Assembly: GCA_947683425.1 (NCBI GenBank)
Contig: CANTUQ010000050.1
Span: 13,942,501-14,006,500 of the forward strand
Direction of reading: 5' to 3'
From: Excoecaria cochinchinensis
Taxonomy: Eukaryota; Streptophyta; Magnoliopsida; Malpighiales; Euphorbiaceae
Length of the DNA stretch: 64,000 nucleotides
Of this stretch, positions 34,260 through 46,054 are shown one piece after another. How positions within the stretch are numbered: position 1 is the first letter of the stretch; each line of letters starts with the position of its first letter. The notes below the pieces were generated by a model. It did no database searches. It saw only the letters and a program-made list of their open reading frames with translations, and had not been told where the DNA came from. The translations under genes were made by a program, and so were the position numbers.

Positions 34260-35870
34260 ACATTTCTATTTAATTGAATCTTTAATTTAAATTTCTTTTA
34301 TTTTATAAAAATTTTAATTTTACAAATTTTAAAAGATGGGTTATTTTTCAAAAAAATAAAAAATATTTTTCTTAAAAGAAAATTGAACATATTATAAAAA
34401 AATAATAAATTAAATTACCATTTTGTATTAACAAATTTATCCAAATGCATGTAGTAATAAAAATGATTTTAAAAAAGTATTTTTTACTCTTAAAATTTAA
34501 CAACAAATTAATTTGTATATATATATGACAAAAAACTTTGACACTGTTTTAAATAATTACTGTCACGATGACATTTTGTCACCAAAATATAAGATAGGGT
34601 AACAAACTATTTATCAAGAAAGGACTATTTGCGACAATTTGTAATTCTTTGTCACAAATAAATAAAATTTAATTATTATAAAAAAATAAATAAATAAACT
34701 TTAATGGGAAAAAGATTAACTTTTAATGGCAAAATTGTATGTTATTACAAAACTTATTTTGTCAAAATTCTCATTAAGACAACTGTTTTTGTGATTATAA
34801 CAATAGTGACAGAATATAATCTCGCAATCTAGAACACTTTGTGTGCCAACCGATCAAATCCAATACACATCTCTCAGTATGTCTCTTCAAAAGGCAACCT
34901 TTTTGGACATTTTTAAAGGAGTTGTTAATTTATCAAAATTACTTACTACTTTTATATCTACATTCTCTTCTTACATCAAATTTTCAAATAAAAACAACAA
35001 TATATAATTTTATTAAATACTTAGAAATGGATCATCAATAACCACAAGAATTGTTGGTGTGACGGTGAGTGCACTCGGCAAAAAGTGCGGGAGGTCTCGA
35101 ATTTAATTCCTTTTAATGACATTTTTGTAATTAGGTATTATGTCTCATTTGAATTAAAAAAAAAATTAATTATCAATCAGTTACCAGTTTAATTGATCTG
35201 CATTCATTTACGCCATATACATTTTGGTGGTTTAGACGATGGTCTTAATACTATTATATAACATTATGTTCATTAATTAGTAGTAATTTTGCTTTTTCTT
35301 AATGAGATTTTTCATTTATTAGTAGTATTAATTAAATTAAGAACAAAAAATAAAAAATTTAATAAGTTGATGGCTTGCTCAATTCTCACTTGCAATATGA
35401 TATCTCACGCTCAAAAAGAATATCTAATTTGACAAGAAAAAAAAATGTTTGATAATCAAATAATTCTCGGCGAAGGATGCCCCTAACCTTTTGATTGAGT
35501 TCAATTCATGCAACAAGATCCATTATCATTTTTTATTTTCCATAATCAAGGAACTTGTAGAAAATTTGGAACCTATGATTATCCAGAGCGAATTTAATTT
35601 AATCGGAATAGTAGATTTTAGATATAAAATTGTTATTAAAAAATAAAAGGAAATTGGTTGATTTGGATTTACTAATTATTTGATTGTTCATTGGTGGAAT
35701 GGAAAGAATAAGGGAAGAGGAGACTTAGGGAATGAATGGGAAGATTGAAAAGTTGGAAGAAGGGATTTTTGGGTCAGATGCATGGAATTAGCTAAGCCTT
35801 TTTATCAAATAAAATATGAAAAAGAAAGGATGATTTTATGTCAATTACCAGTTATTGACAGTGATGATTA
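34260..35870. other. AT-rich intergenic DNA
   Basis: No gene signal. A short stretch at about 35050-35165 (GTGTGACGGTGAGTGCACTC, then GGTCTCGAATTTAATTCC and an A-rich end) faintly resembles a tRNA-derived SINE, but no target duplication was found. Confidence 0.4.
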
Positions 35871-35889
35871 GCAATCTTTCCATTACAAG

Positions 35890-36085
35890 ATATGAATAGC
35901 AAGAAGACACATCGCACTCTAAGTACCATTACCTTTGAAAACTCTTTATCATTACTAGATATAAATAACAAGAAGACACACTATAAGTACTATCACCTTT
36001 GAAAACTTTTATTATTACTAGATATGAACAACAAGAAGACACATTTGCACACTCTAAGTACCATCACCTTTGAAAATTCTGACAA
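35890..36085 (-). repeat. Triplicated RLP2 stop-codon/3' UTR unit
   Basis: On the minus strand the last codons (TTTTCAAAGGTGATGG) and early 3' UTR (GTGTCTTCTTG, then ATATCTAGTAAT) occur three times, anchored at 36072 (coding copy), 36001 and 35937. Same unit as the pair at the end of RLP1. Confidence 0.85.
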
Positions 36086-39000
36086 CGTATACATGAAACC
36101 AAACCAAAAACTTGTTCCACATAAAACCTAAGAAGTTAAAGTAAATATGCCTCCATTGTCTGTTAAAAACAAGAGGACCTACTGCACCCCAAAATCCAAC
36201 CACAAATCCAGGGCCAATGCTCACGTAGAAGTAGAACCAATCCACTGCTTCGGTTTCATTGCCATAATCTTTTTCTCTACCTTTCTCAATGTTGGAATCA
36301 GATGGATAATCTGCACTGCAATTATTGGTCAGCGGAGGCCCACAAAGATCGTTGCCAAAGAAACTAGATGAATCCAAACTCTGCAATTGAGTGCTTGTAG
36401 GAATTCTTCCCCACAATTTGTTGTTGGATAGGTTCAAATGATTCAGAAATGTTAAGCTAGAGATGCTTGAAGGAATTTCACCGAAAATTTGATTTTTGGA
36501 AAAATCAAGAGTTTCCAATGATCGCATATCTCCTATATTCCTAGGAATTCTTCCGCCCAAAGCATTGTGTGTCAGATTCAACGATTGTAAACCTGCAAGT
36601 CTTGTTATTTCTTTTGGAATCTCTCCAGATAAATTATTATGAGAAAGATCTATGCTTCTTACAAATACAAGAATGGTGCTATACTCCAAAACTTTTCCCT
36701 TCGTCACCACTGAAGTGCTCTCTGTAAATGATATTAGACCGTTAACCAGAAAATCAATGCTGCCCATAGAATCATTGCTTGTAACCATTGCAGTGAAGTT
36801 ACAGAAACAGTTAGGTATTGTACCAGAGAATGTGTTTTTCGCAAGGTCCAAAATGTGCAACGAAGCTACACGACACAACTCCTTAGGGATGCGACCATCA
36901 AATTTATTTGCACGTAAGTTGAGAATCATCAACATTGGAAATTTATCTCCAATCCATGTCGGAATATTTCCGCTCAATTTGTTATCACTAACATCAAGTG
37001 TAATTAGATTTGTACAATTTGCAAGTGAAAATGGGATGACACCTGAGAGATTGTTATCACGAAGGGAAAGCGACTCAAGGAAGCTAAGAGTTCCAATGGA
37101 GTTGGGAATATTTCCACTAAATTTGCTGTTGCTCAATTTTATGGCCACCAAATTTTTCCAACTCATCCAGCAATCCGGTATGTCACCGGACAAAAGATTT
37201 CCTCCAAGATTAAGAACTTGCATATACTTCACCACATTCTTGTTGTAACATAAAAAGTTGGATAAAGATCCAGAAAATGAATTATTGGAGAGATCTAATT
37301 CAGTCAGATTTGGAGAGAAAAAAGGGACTGGACCACTAAAATTATTGGAACTCAAATCTATTCTTTGATCAGAGACAAGAAGAAATGGATTGGATCCCTT
37401 TAGTTTTGGGATATTTGGAATGGATCCATGCATTTGGTTATGAGAAAAGTTTAAATAATAATATTGAGAAGACAAATTATCCCAAAACCAAATAGGGATT
37501 GGACTTGAGATTCCTGAGTTAGATAGATCCAGATATTGTAAATGCTGTAATGAATGAAGCCATAATGGAAATTGAGGTCCAATATGCCAAAATCTTAATT
37601 CTAAGTGTGCAAGTTGGAGAGGAGGAATCCAATTGGGGCTAACTCTCAATGCAATGTTTTTACCCATTTCAGATGCACCAAGTAAACGCAGCTTTGTGAG
37701 ATTTGCAAAGTGAAGTTCAGAAACCTCACCCTCCAATAAATTATTTGAGATAACCAATAACTCCAATTTTGTAAGTCGTCCAAGAGATACAGGAAGACTT
37801 CCATTCAGATTGTTATTGTCAAGCCGCAATGATTTCAAGGAGGTCATTTCTCCCAAAGACAATGGGATTGAACCAGAGATGGAATTATAAGAAAGATCAA
37901 GGCTGCTAAGATTCATTTCTCCCAAAGACAATGGGATTGGACCAGAGATGGAATTATAAGAAAGATCAAGGCTACTAAGATTCCTCAGTTGGCTGAGACT
38001 ATCGCTCAAATGACCTGATAATTGACAACCTGCCAACATTAATGACTGTAGCCCATATGAGATACATCCCGATGACATAATTTCTAGGACACCATTTATC
38101 TCTTGGCCCAATTTGACACCTACCAAATTAAGTGACCTCAAATTGCAAAGATGTTTTAAGGATCTTGGAATTGGCCCTTGGATCTTGGAGTTTGACTCCA
38201 TCAAATTGCCATAAAGTGCAAGGAACTTTAAATTCTTAAATTGGCCGAAATGATCTGTCAAATGCCCAGACTGATTACCATAACCCAACTCCAACAATTC
38301 TAACCCATCTGATACACATCCTGTTGACATAATTTCAAAAAAAATATTTATTTCCTGATTTATTTTGACATCTATCAGATGAAGTGACCTTAAGTTGCAA
38401 AAATTTTGAAATGAGCTTGAAGTAACCTCTAGTCCATTAATATTATATGACAAGTCAAGGCTAATGAGAGAAGTCAAGTTTCCAATGGCACTTGAAATTT
38501 GACCTCGCAAATCATTGTATTGAAGTTTGAGATTTTGTAAATGGCTGAGACCGTATAACCAATTAGGTATGGAGGAATTGAAATTATTGTATGACAAATC
38601 AAGTTCCCTAAGGAGAGAAGTCATATTTTGAAGAACATTTGGAATTGGACCTCTAAAATAATTAAATGAGAGATCAAGGATGGAAAGAGAAGAAAAGTTG
38701 AGATTGAGGAGGGGATTGAATCCTGGAAGTTGACAAGATGACAAGTGCAATTCAACCAAAGAAGGGAGTGAATTCATGACCTTCAGCCAATCAAATGATT
38801 TACTAAGGTTTGCATAAGTCAAATCAAGAAATTCTAAAGAAGAAAGACCAGAAATCCAATCTAAATTCTCAACACTATACCAATAGAAATAGGATCCTCG
38901 AAGATTGAGATAGTGTAAATTAGAGAGATTTCCAAGCTGAGGAGGAATTGTTCCTCCAAATCCAGCATAAGAGAGGTTAAGATATCTCAAACTCCCCATG

Positions 39001-39428
39001 GAAGCAAGGAATGTAGGAATGGGAACTCCTCCAAAATCATTATTGCTAAGGTCCAAATATCTCAAATGTTTCAACTCAGCCAAAGAAGAACTCACCTTTC
39101 CACCCAATGCGGACTTCTCATAATACTCCTCATATTCTTCATATTCTACATAATCATATTGATGATCGGGGTCAATATATTCTTCATAAGAAAGTGTACG
39201 AAGATGTAGCTGAAGAACATGAGAAGTGATGTTGTGGCAGACAACTCCAGTCCAATTGCAGCAGTCTCCATTGGCAGTCCAATCTGAGAGTCGATTTGAA
39301 GGAACAATGAGGTGGAGTTTGAAGTTGAGAAGAGCATCTCTCTCCCTGGGAATGCACCCAGTAAAGCTGCAACCAACAGCAAAGATTGCCCAGATGAGGA
39401 GCCACCAAAGCAAAACAAAGGGACTCAT
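36054..39428 (-). CDS. LRR receptor-like protein (RLP2), EIX/Cf type
   Basis: Intronless 1124-residue paralogue of RLP1, with long stretches identical to it. Same layout: signal peptide (MSPFVLLWWLLIWAIFAVGC), LRRNT cap (CCNWTGVVC), acidic Tyr/Glu segment, about thirty extracellular LRRs, island domain (VVTKGKVLEYS), further LRRs, LCGPP cap, acidic stretch, membrane helix (GPGFVVGFWGAVGPLVF) and a short tail without kinase. It is longer than RLP1 chiefly because of one extra LRR from a tandem duplication (37845-37982) and a few inserted residues around SNSKIQGPIP. The LRR faces differ most in the N-terminal half, where ligand specificity usually lies. Orientation is opposite to RLP1 and 22 kb away. 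No stops or shifts, so it is probably functional; partners and ligand are unknown. Confidence 0.95.
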   Translation of the reverse strand: MSPFVLLWWLLIWAIFAVGCSFTGCIPRERDALLNFKLHLIVPSNRLSDWTANGDCCNWTGVVCHNITSHVLQLHLRTLSYEEYIDPDHQYDYVEYEEYEEYYEKSALGGKVSSSLAELKHLRYLDLSNNDFGGVPIPTFLASMGSLRYLNLSYAGFGGTIPPQLGNLSNLHYLNLRGSYFYWYSVENLDWISGLSSLEFLDLTYANLSKSFDWLKVMNSLPSLVELHLSSCQLPGFNPLLNLNFSSLSILDLSFNYFRGPIPNVLQNMTSLLRELDLSYNNFNSSIPNWLYGLSHLQNLKLQYNDLRGQISSAIGNLTSLISLDLSYNINGLEVTSSSFQNFCNLRSLHLIDVKINQEINIFFEIMSTGCVSDGLELLELGYGNQSGHLTDHFGQFKNLKFLALYGNLMESNSKIQGPIPRSLKHLCNLRSLNLVGVKLGQEINGVLEIMSSGCISYGLQSLMLAGCQLSGHLSDSLSQLRNLSSLDLSYNSISGPIPLSLGEMNLSSLDLSYNSISGSIPLSLGEMTSLKSLRLDNNNLNGSLPVSLGRLTKLELLVISNNLLEGEVSELHFANLTKLRLLGASEMGKNIALRVSPNWIPPLQLAHLELRFWHIGPQFPLWLHSLQHLQYLDLSNSGISSPIPIWFWDNLSSQYYYLNFSHNQMHGSIPNIPKLKGSNPFLLVSDQRIDLSSNNFSGPVPFFSPNLTELDLSNNSFSGSLSNFLCYNKNVVKYMQVLNLGGNLLSGDIPDCWMSWKNLVAIKLSNSKFSGNIPNSIGTLSFLESLSLRDNNLSGVIPFSLANCTNLITLDVSDNKLSGNIPTWIGDKFPMLMILNLRANKFDGRIPKELCRVASLHILDLAKNTFSGTIPNCFCNFTAMVTSNDSMGSIDFLVNGLISFTESTSVVTKGKVLEYSTILVFVRSIDLSHNNLSGEIPKEITRLAGLQSLNLTHNALGGRIPRNIGDMRSLETLDFSKNQIFGEIPSSISSLTFLNHLNLSNNKLWGRIPTSTQLQSLDSSSFFGNDLCGPPLTNNCSADYPSDSNIEKGREKDYGNETEAVDWFYFYVSIGPGFVVGFWGAVGPLVFNRQWRHIYFNFLGFMWNKFLVWFHVYVVRIFKGDGT
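37845..37982 (-). repeat. Tandem duplication of one LRR in RLP2
   Basis: Two copies of a 69-bp unit (23 codons, NLSSLDLSYNSISG, then P/S, then IPLSLGEM) directly adjoin; the period is seen at 37845 and 37914 (CATTTCTCCCAAAGAC). They differ at very few bases. RLP1 has a single unit here. Twenty-three residues is one short of the usual 24 of this LRR type. Confidence 0.92.
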
Positions 39429-39495
39429 TGATATATAAAGGTAATTGTAGAGAATAAAGTTTGTTAGTGTGCAAATTATAGAGGAAGAAGCCTCA

Positions 39496-39502
39496 ATTTA
39501 TA
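39496..39502 (-). promoter_or_regulatory. Probable TATA box of RLP2
   Basis: TATAAAT on the minus strand, in the same context as for RLP1 and at a comparable distance (about 70 bases) from the start codon. Confidence 0.6.
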
Positions 39503-39509
39503 ATGTGGC

Positions 39510-42400
39510 AGAATTTCATTTTCCAATTATCTTGGAAATTCTATGGCTTGAGTACTGCTTTTGATGAAAACATTAATTATAGAGTCAGGATTGGTTCACT
39601 CTGACCTCATACAAATTTATAAAATAAATTCCATGTATTTGCTACTACGACTGCAAATTTAGTGACATTTTAGGGCACGCCAAGCTTGACTAACTGTTTG
39701 AAAATTCCAATTATTTGTTAAATTCCAATTATTTAATTTATTTTTAAGTCTTGGTATTAAAAACAATTATATCTATCAATTCCTAAAAGGAGAAACGGAA
39801 ATTGGATGGAAACGAGTTAGGACGGTTTGGATTTTTATTATTTGAATTTAAAACCAAAATATTTTTTTTTATTTGGTTTAAAAAAATTAACTAGAAAAAC
39901 TAAAAAAAAAAAGTAATAACAAAAATAAAATATTTAGCATTAAAATAAAGTTTATTTTATTTTATTTTATTTAAAAAAAATTACAAAAGATGTTAATTTC
40001 TTCATTGTTTACTTTTTAATATATAAGATAATTACTTATTCATGTCAATACATTAAATTATATCATTAAAACCAAAACAATAGAAAAAAAAATAAAAAAA
40101 AATAAAAGATTCCATTTTCAACATTAAAAATTGGATATTACAAATTTCGAACTTCTTTGAGAAAAATTAAAAAGTTAAAAATTTTGAGCTTAATTAATTT
40201 CTTAAAAAAAAATAGAAATTACGTTTCCTATATGTTCTTAATTTTGGGCATAGCAAAATCAAATTTCATTTAGGGTGTGTTCAGGTGGATTTTGTTTTAG
40301 TTTTTTATTTTTTTAAATAAAAACACGTTCGCATAAATTTTAATTTTTTGTTTTTGTTAAAAAATACACGATATTGTGTTTTTAGATTAAAAAAAAAATA
40401 ACAAAAACCTTGTGGTTTTTAGGGTTTTGTTTACAATTTATTATATTTTTTTACTTTCCTTTTTTAATTTATAAATTTTATATTTCTACCTATAAAATTA
40501 CAATTTTACCTTATATTCTTATTTTGTTTACAAAATTACCGTTTTGCCCTTCTTATTTTTCATTTCCTTCGTATTCACATTTTTGCCATTAAAGTTCCAC
40601 ATTTTACTAAATTTACTATTTTGTCCCTTCAAAAACTTGTCCTTTTGCCTAATTACTATTTCAGTCCTTAAAGTTTCATCTTTATACATTAATTGCCTTA
40701 ATGATTGGATGAAATTATTTTTCCTATGGATGCCCCAAAAGTCACGGAATTATATTTCACCATCGAAAATTGATGAGGTTTGGTAGGTGTTAGATTAAAT
40801 GCAAATGAGCAAACACTTGGAAAATATGTATACATATGAGATGATAAAAAAAATTAAATTTTTTGTTTAATTTATTGATAAATTCAGTTTCAATTTTTAT
40901 TTTTAATATTTTCAGTTATTGATTTAAATTTTTTAACATCAACTAACCGTTAGTATGCAGTTACTCAATTTATATATATATATATATATACACTTTAAGA
41001 TTTTTTTTTCTTTTTATATAATATTTATATAGAATAATATTTTAAAGTATATTTAAATTATATATTTATTTTTATATTTCAATTTATTTATTTTTCTATA
41101 AAATTTATGCAATACTTTAAAGTATATTTAAATTAGCTCATTTGTTTACAATTTTTTAATTTCGGATAGATTGTCAGGAGATTGAGGGGAAAAAATGAAT
41201 TCTTGAACTTAATAAGGTGCAAGACCAAAAAGTTGTTCATTTGATAAACAACAAATTATGAGATAAAAACAAATGTTTGTTAAATGCTGATTTTAGAAAA
41301 ATTAATTTTTTGAAAATAAACAGCAGATTATGAGACAAAAATAAGTATTTGGTAAATACTGATTTTAAAAAAATCAATTTTCTGAAAAGTGAAAAAATCT
41401 CCTATTAGAAAAAGATAGAAATTGAAACTTTTTAGAAAAACTGATTTTCAATTTTTAAAAACAGTAGATTTAATAATTTTTTTAGATAAAAAAATCTATT
41501 ATTTTATTTTATAATGATAATTATATCTAATATAATTTTTTTTTGCTATTTATTTTATTCTACCACTCAAAATCATCTGACGTTAAAAAAAATTATGTTA
41601 TTTTTTTTCTCTTTTTTTATCATGCAAAATAATATATATGATTAATTAAGAAAATAATATATATATTTTTAAATTCTTTATGTTATATTTATTTTTATTT
41701 TTTATTTTTTTATTCTAAAAATCCATTTTTAATCATATTATTTACCAAACAGTTAACAATTATTTTTGATCTTATAAGTTATTTTGAATTTTATTTACCA
41801 AATAGTCATCTATTTTTCGACATACAGTTTTTTGGAATATAACTTTTTTCAATTGAAAAAACTGTTTTCATAAATTTTGCCAAACTGATCCTAAAGCCAT
41901 TCTAGAAGCATGTATAGCTTTTATTTAATTTATTTTTAAGTCTTGGCAATAAAAACAAATTTATCTTAAGTCTATTTGGAATGGCATAATAAATAAAGCA
42001 AGACCAAGACTGTTCTTAAGTCTTTGCAATAAAAACAAGAAGACCATCAGATCACTTAAATTGAAAAAGATTACATAAATTTTATAGAGAAATCTCATTG
42101 AAATTTCCGTAGGTAATTATTAACTTTCTTGTAGTGTTACAATATGGCAAAATTGATATTATCTTTAGAAATTTCATCATCTTAATTTTATTTTCCAATT
42201 ACCTTTGCACCTCATGTCTTAATGGGTCACTGCTTCTGTTAGTGGGTCAAATATTTTCAGCATTATAAATGTTAGTGGATCCTATCTCTACAAATTTATT
42301 CTGTTTCTCTTAAAAAAAACCAACATACACCTTGGATTTCAAAATATTAATATTTACTATTATAATTAATAAATCTTTTTGTTAATATTATCTCTTTAGG
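39510..42400. other. RLP2 upstream region, AT-rich
   Basis: Holds minus-strand copies of the RLP-upstream modules (39530-39620 with GGTTCACTCTGACC; 40725-40970 with GGATGCCCCAAAAGTCAC), an (AT)n run near 40972-40990, and AT-rich DNA with no gene. A CACACCCT-type transposon end seems to start at about 40274. Confidence 0.5.
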
Positions 42401-42845
42401 AATTTATGGATGCCCCAAAAGCATTGATAAATTGTTTTGATGGTCTTCTAATCTTTTCCACTTGCCAATGAGCTATCCGTCCTGGCTTCTCAGTCATGTA
42501 TTGTGATTTAACTTTAGAATTGGTATGTTCGAATTATTTCTTATCCTAGAAGCATACAATAAGAAAGAAACTGATGACTCAATGTTTCGGAGAGCATCTG
42601 AATCAAGTAAACAAGGTTCCACAATCCCAAATTGCTTTTCTGAAATCCAGGCCACATAGTCATTCGATCAGAAAGACGAATGAGATAACATTCAATTTGA
42701 TTTTCTTCTTGGTTTTGTTGGAGTTAGTAGATTACCTAAAACTTACAAACTAGCCAAGACAGTCGCACAACATAACTGCAAATTTTACAGAGATAAAGAT
42801 TTTGTTTCATCAAAGATGCTAAACAACAGATCGAAGGTAAATGCT

Positions 42846-43183
42846 TGCTGAACTTCTTGTATAATTTGTACTTCTCTCGAGCCATACCTCAGAAGTGCGA
42901 CTCTTCAACCAAAGAAACTAGCAGAAACCAAGAAAATGTTACACTGAATAAGGTCCACAAAGAAAGAAAATCAAGAAAAAAGAGAATAGAACTGCTATTA
43001 TACCCTTGCTAGATCATTGCCTTCAGTGTTTTGCATACCATGTCCAAAAACTTCCACTTTCAGCTGAGTGGTAGATGGTCATAGTCTGGAGCAAAACTGA
43101 GCATAAATTCGTGCTCTTGATTCAGTGTGATCTGTAATTGGACATGCAGCAATACACTGATTACAACCTTCTCAAACCCCCCC

Positions 43184-43214
<31 letters not shown>

Positions 43215-43707
43215 AAAAAAAAGAACAACCCTATTCACTAAAAACTCACTTACTGTCCTGGCATCCCTGTACTCCCGAATAAGCTGGTGTAGCGTGTCGC
43301 AATTTGGAACCCATCCCATCAACCCACTGTTAGGAGACGATGGAATTATAGAATATTGTTGAATAGATGGAACCTTCTAGCCAGCTTTTCTTGAATTTTG
43401 CAGAAGGGAATTCACCAATCCGAAAAGCTGATAAAAATGTGAACCAAGGATTTTAATCCTTTTTGCAAACAAAGCAATTCAAAGATCGTTAACACACCAA
43501 CAGTCTCACAAAAGCAGAGCACAAGATACCTCAAAGGCCCCACAACAGGAGCAAAGAAACCTCATAGCATTAGAAAGTAACAAACACAGTGAGGTAAGAC
43601 TGACTACCCGCATAATATGCTCGTATTCGCGCAGATCTTCATGGCCCTTCAGCAGGAAGGCATAATATTCACCATCCCTCCCATGAATTGTCAATTTCCT
43701 GGTCTTT
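42846..43707 (-). pseudogene. TOR: Fragment of the TOR (target of rapamycin) kinase gene
   Basis: Four minus-strand exon remnants. A, 43707-43608: RKLTIHGRDGEYYAFLLKGH, then EDLREYEHIMR, donor GTAGTC. B, 43427-43254, acceptor TTTTATCAG: GLVNSLLQNSRKAG, an in-frame TAG, then SPNSGLMGWVPNCDTLHQLI and REYRDAR. C, 43131-43014, acceptor ATTACAG: ITLNQEHEFMLSFAPDYDHL, then a one-base shift before VEVFGHGMQNTEGNDLAR. D, about 42915-42846: WLKSRTSEVWLERSTNYTRS. These follow, in order, the N-lobe and hinge part of the TOR PI3K-like kinase domain as I know it from plants; the catalytic loop (GDRHPSN) and everything upstream are missing. Introns are kept, so it arose by genomic duplication. Stop, frameshift and truncation make it non-functional. 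Confidence 0.8.
43177..43222. repeat. C28-A18 homopolymer tract
   Basis: 28 Cs followed by 18 As, in the intron between TOR remnants B and C. The length of such runs is often unreliable in an assembly. Confidence 0.85.
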
Positions 43708-44235
43708 CTGTGAGATTATCTTCACAAATTTGAATCAAGATTTAGATGATCTTTACCAGTGTTTAATCAAGAATTAAAGGTTTAATTTAGATTATCTTTT
43801 TCTTTTTTTTCTTTCAAGAAAAAAAAGGTTTAGTTGCTTAAACAATCTTGATTCGAATTTGGTACCTGCAAGAAGAGTGGAGGTTCCAAAATATTCCAAT
43901 AATATAAAGAAAAGATGGGACAAAATAAATCCTAGAGAATAGGAAATTTACGTGTATGTATATATTATTGTTAGGATTTAATAGGCTTATAATATATGAA
44001 TTAATGATTAATTTATGAATTCTAATTATTGTTTGTAACGTTCTTCGGTCAATTCACTCATTGATTACGAGGCTTGGATAGAAACTCCGATATGCATTTT
44101 GCATATTTCCTCTTTTTTCCTAAACTTTAAGGTGCTATCATTTATTTTTTTGGAGTAAAAAAGCCTAAAACGTAAAAGAAATTGGTACAAAAATATCTAA
44201 GTAAATTATTTCTGTCAATTCTAAATCCATAGCCG

Positions 44236-45477
44236 ATGGATGGATGGAGACTTCCCATCTACACATTTCTGAATAGTGGAGTTCTCCCCGAAGATCAAGT
44301 TCAAGCCCGTAAGACAGTTCGGAGATCCAGTCGGTATGCGATCCTGGATGATCAGTTATATAGGAGATCGTTTTCGGGTCCATGGACAAAATGTTTGAGT
44401 ACTGAGGAAGGTGAATATGTGCTAAGAGAAATTCACGAAGGAATTTGTGGGGCCCATGAAGGAGCACATGCAATAGCTCGGAAAGCGTTATTACAAGGAT
44501 ACTATTGGCCTAGCATGGAGGGCGATGCGAGGGAACTGATTAAGAAATGTGATAAGTGCCAGCGGTTCGGCAATCTGAGCCATCAGAAAGCTGCCCCCCA
44601 GACCTCGATACATAGTCCCTGACCATTTGCCCAGTGGGGCATTGATATAGTAGGCCCATTCCCCCTAGCAACCGGGCAACGGAAGTTCTTAGTGGTAGCG
44701 GTGGATCATTTCACCAAGTGGGTAGAGGCGGAACCCCTGGCAACCATAACTCCGGCAAATGTTATCAAATTCATGCAAAAGTCCATCATCACGAGATTTG
44801 GTATTCCGCACTCCATTGTCACAGACAACGGCAAAAAGTTCGATTGTGCCGCTTTCAAAGAATACTGTTCAGAATTGAAGATCCAGCTTTGCTTCACCTC
44901 GGTATACCACCCACAGGCAAACGGCATGACCGAGGTAACTAACCGTACTATTCTTGCAGGTCCGAAGAAACGACTCGACTCAGCAAAGGGTCTTTTGGTG
45001 GATGAGCTATACAACGTCCTCTGGGCCTACCGAACATCGCCAAGATCAGCAACGGGAGAAACCCCCTTCTCGCTCACATATGGGACAGAGGCGGTTATTC
45101 CCTGTGAGATCGGTATGCCAAATGCCCGGACTTCTAGTTTTAATGAAGCTTCCAATGACGAGCACCTGTTGTGTCAGCTGGATAGGTTGGAAGAGCAAAG
45201 AGAACATTCCCAGCTGCGATCTGCTGCTTACAAACAAAGGATGTCATCTTACCATGATCGGAACATCAAGCCGAGGACAGTCAGGATCGGGCAGTTAGTC
45301 CTCAAAAGGGTAGTTGCTTCACAAACATCAGCCGGCGTGGGCAAGCTGAATCCCAATTGGGAAGGCCCTTACATAGTTCACGATGTCAAGGGGGGAGCAT
45401 ATAGGTTGAAGGATCACTCAGGCAAAATACTTCCCCATTCATGGAATATTTCGAATCTGAAGGCATATTATCAATAG
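44236..45477 (+). pseudogene. Gypsy integrase, 5'-truncated, one stop
   Basis: One reading frame interrupted only by a TGA at 44620-44622. Zinc-binding HHCC part: EIHEGICGAHEGAHAIARKA, then CDKCQ. Integrase core: WGIDIVGPFPL (first D), SIVTDNGKKF (second D), HPQANGMTEVTNRT (E region, usually NGQAE). The C-terminal part (PNWEGPYIVHDVKGGAYRLK) has no chromodomain, as in Tat elements. The frame begins without RT or RNase H. Not expected to be functional. Confidence 0.88.
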
Positions 45478-45659
45478 CTCGGCCCGGTATTCTTATGGCT
45501 CTCTCGGCTAGCGAACCATCGGTCAATTTTGAGATACTTTGCATTTTATTTTGTTCGATTTTTTGTCATATATCATTGTACTTGATAAAACTTCAATAAA
45601 CGAGGTAATTCATGAAAACACAATGTCTCTTATGATTATCTGCGCTCGAATCGCTATGA

Positions 45660-45745
45660 CTCGATTCAATATCACCGCCGACAGGGCGTCCATCCAATAT
45701 TACCACCGACAGGGCGTACATTCAAAACACCGCCGACAGGGCGTA
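45660..45745. repeat. Short tandem repeat in the Tat element
   Basis: CACCGCCGACAGGGCG(T) occurs three times at roughly 30-40 bp spacing. Non-coding. Confidence 0.7.
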
Positions 45746-46054
45746 CACTCTCATATTCAACTACGAAATACACTCTTGGCGCTCCCCCGGCGCCCACTCG
45801 GTTATTATGCCACCAAGCATTTTATGACCTATGTGCCGAAAGATATTCAGCTCGGTTAAATCTACCAAGAATTTTTCATCTCATTGCTTATTGAAGAACT
45901 TGTTTAGCCGAACAATCATAAGAACTTTGGTTCATTCATCAAAGAGTTTATCACACTTTATCGATCAAACTGCGCATATGGAAAATACAAAGGGTTCGGC
46001 ATACACAAACAGAAATAAAACCTTCATTTCATTAACGATCAAAGAGTACACAGT

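Noticed and set aside
35050..35165. Possible tRNA-derived SINE
   Set aside because: Weak A- and B-box resemblance and an A-rich end, but no target duplication and no second copy in the window.
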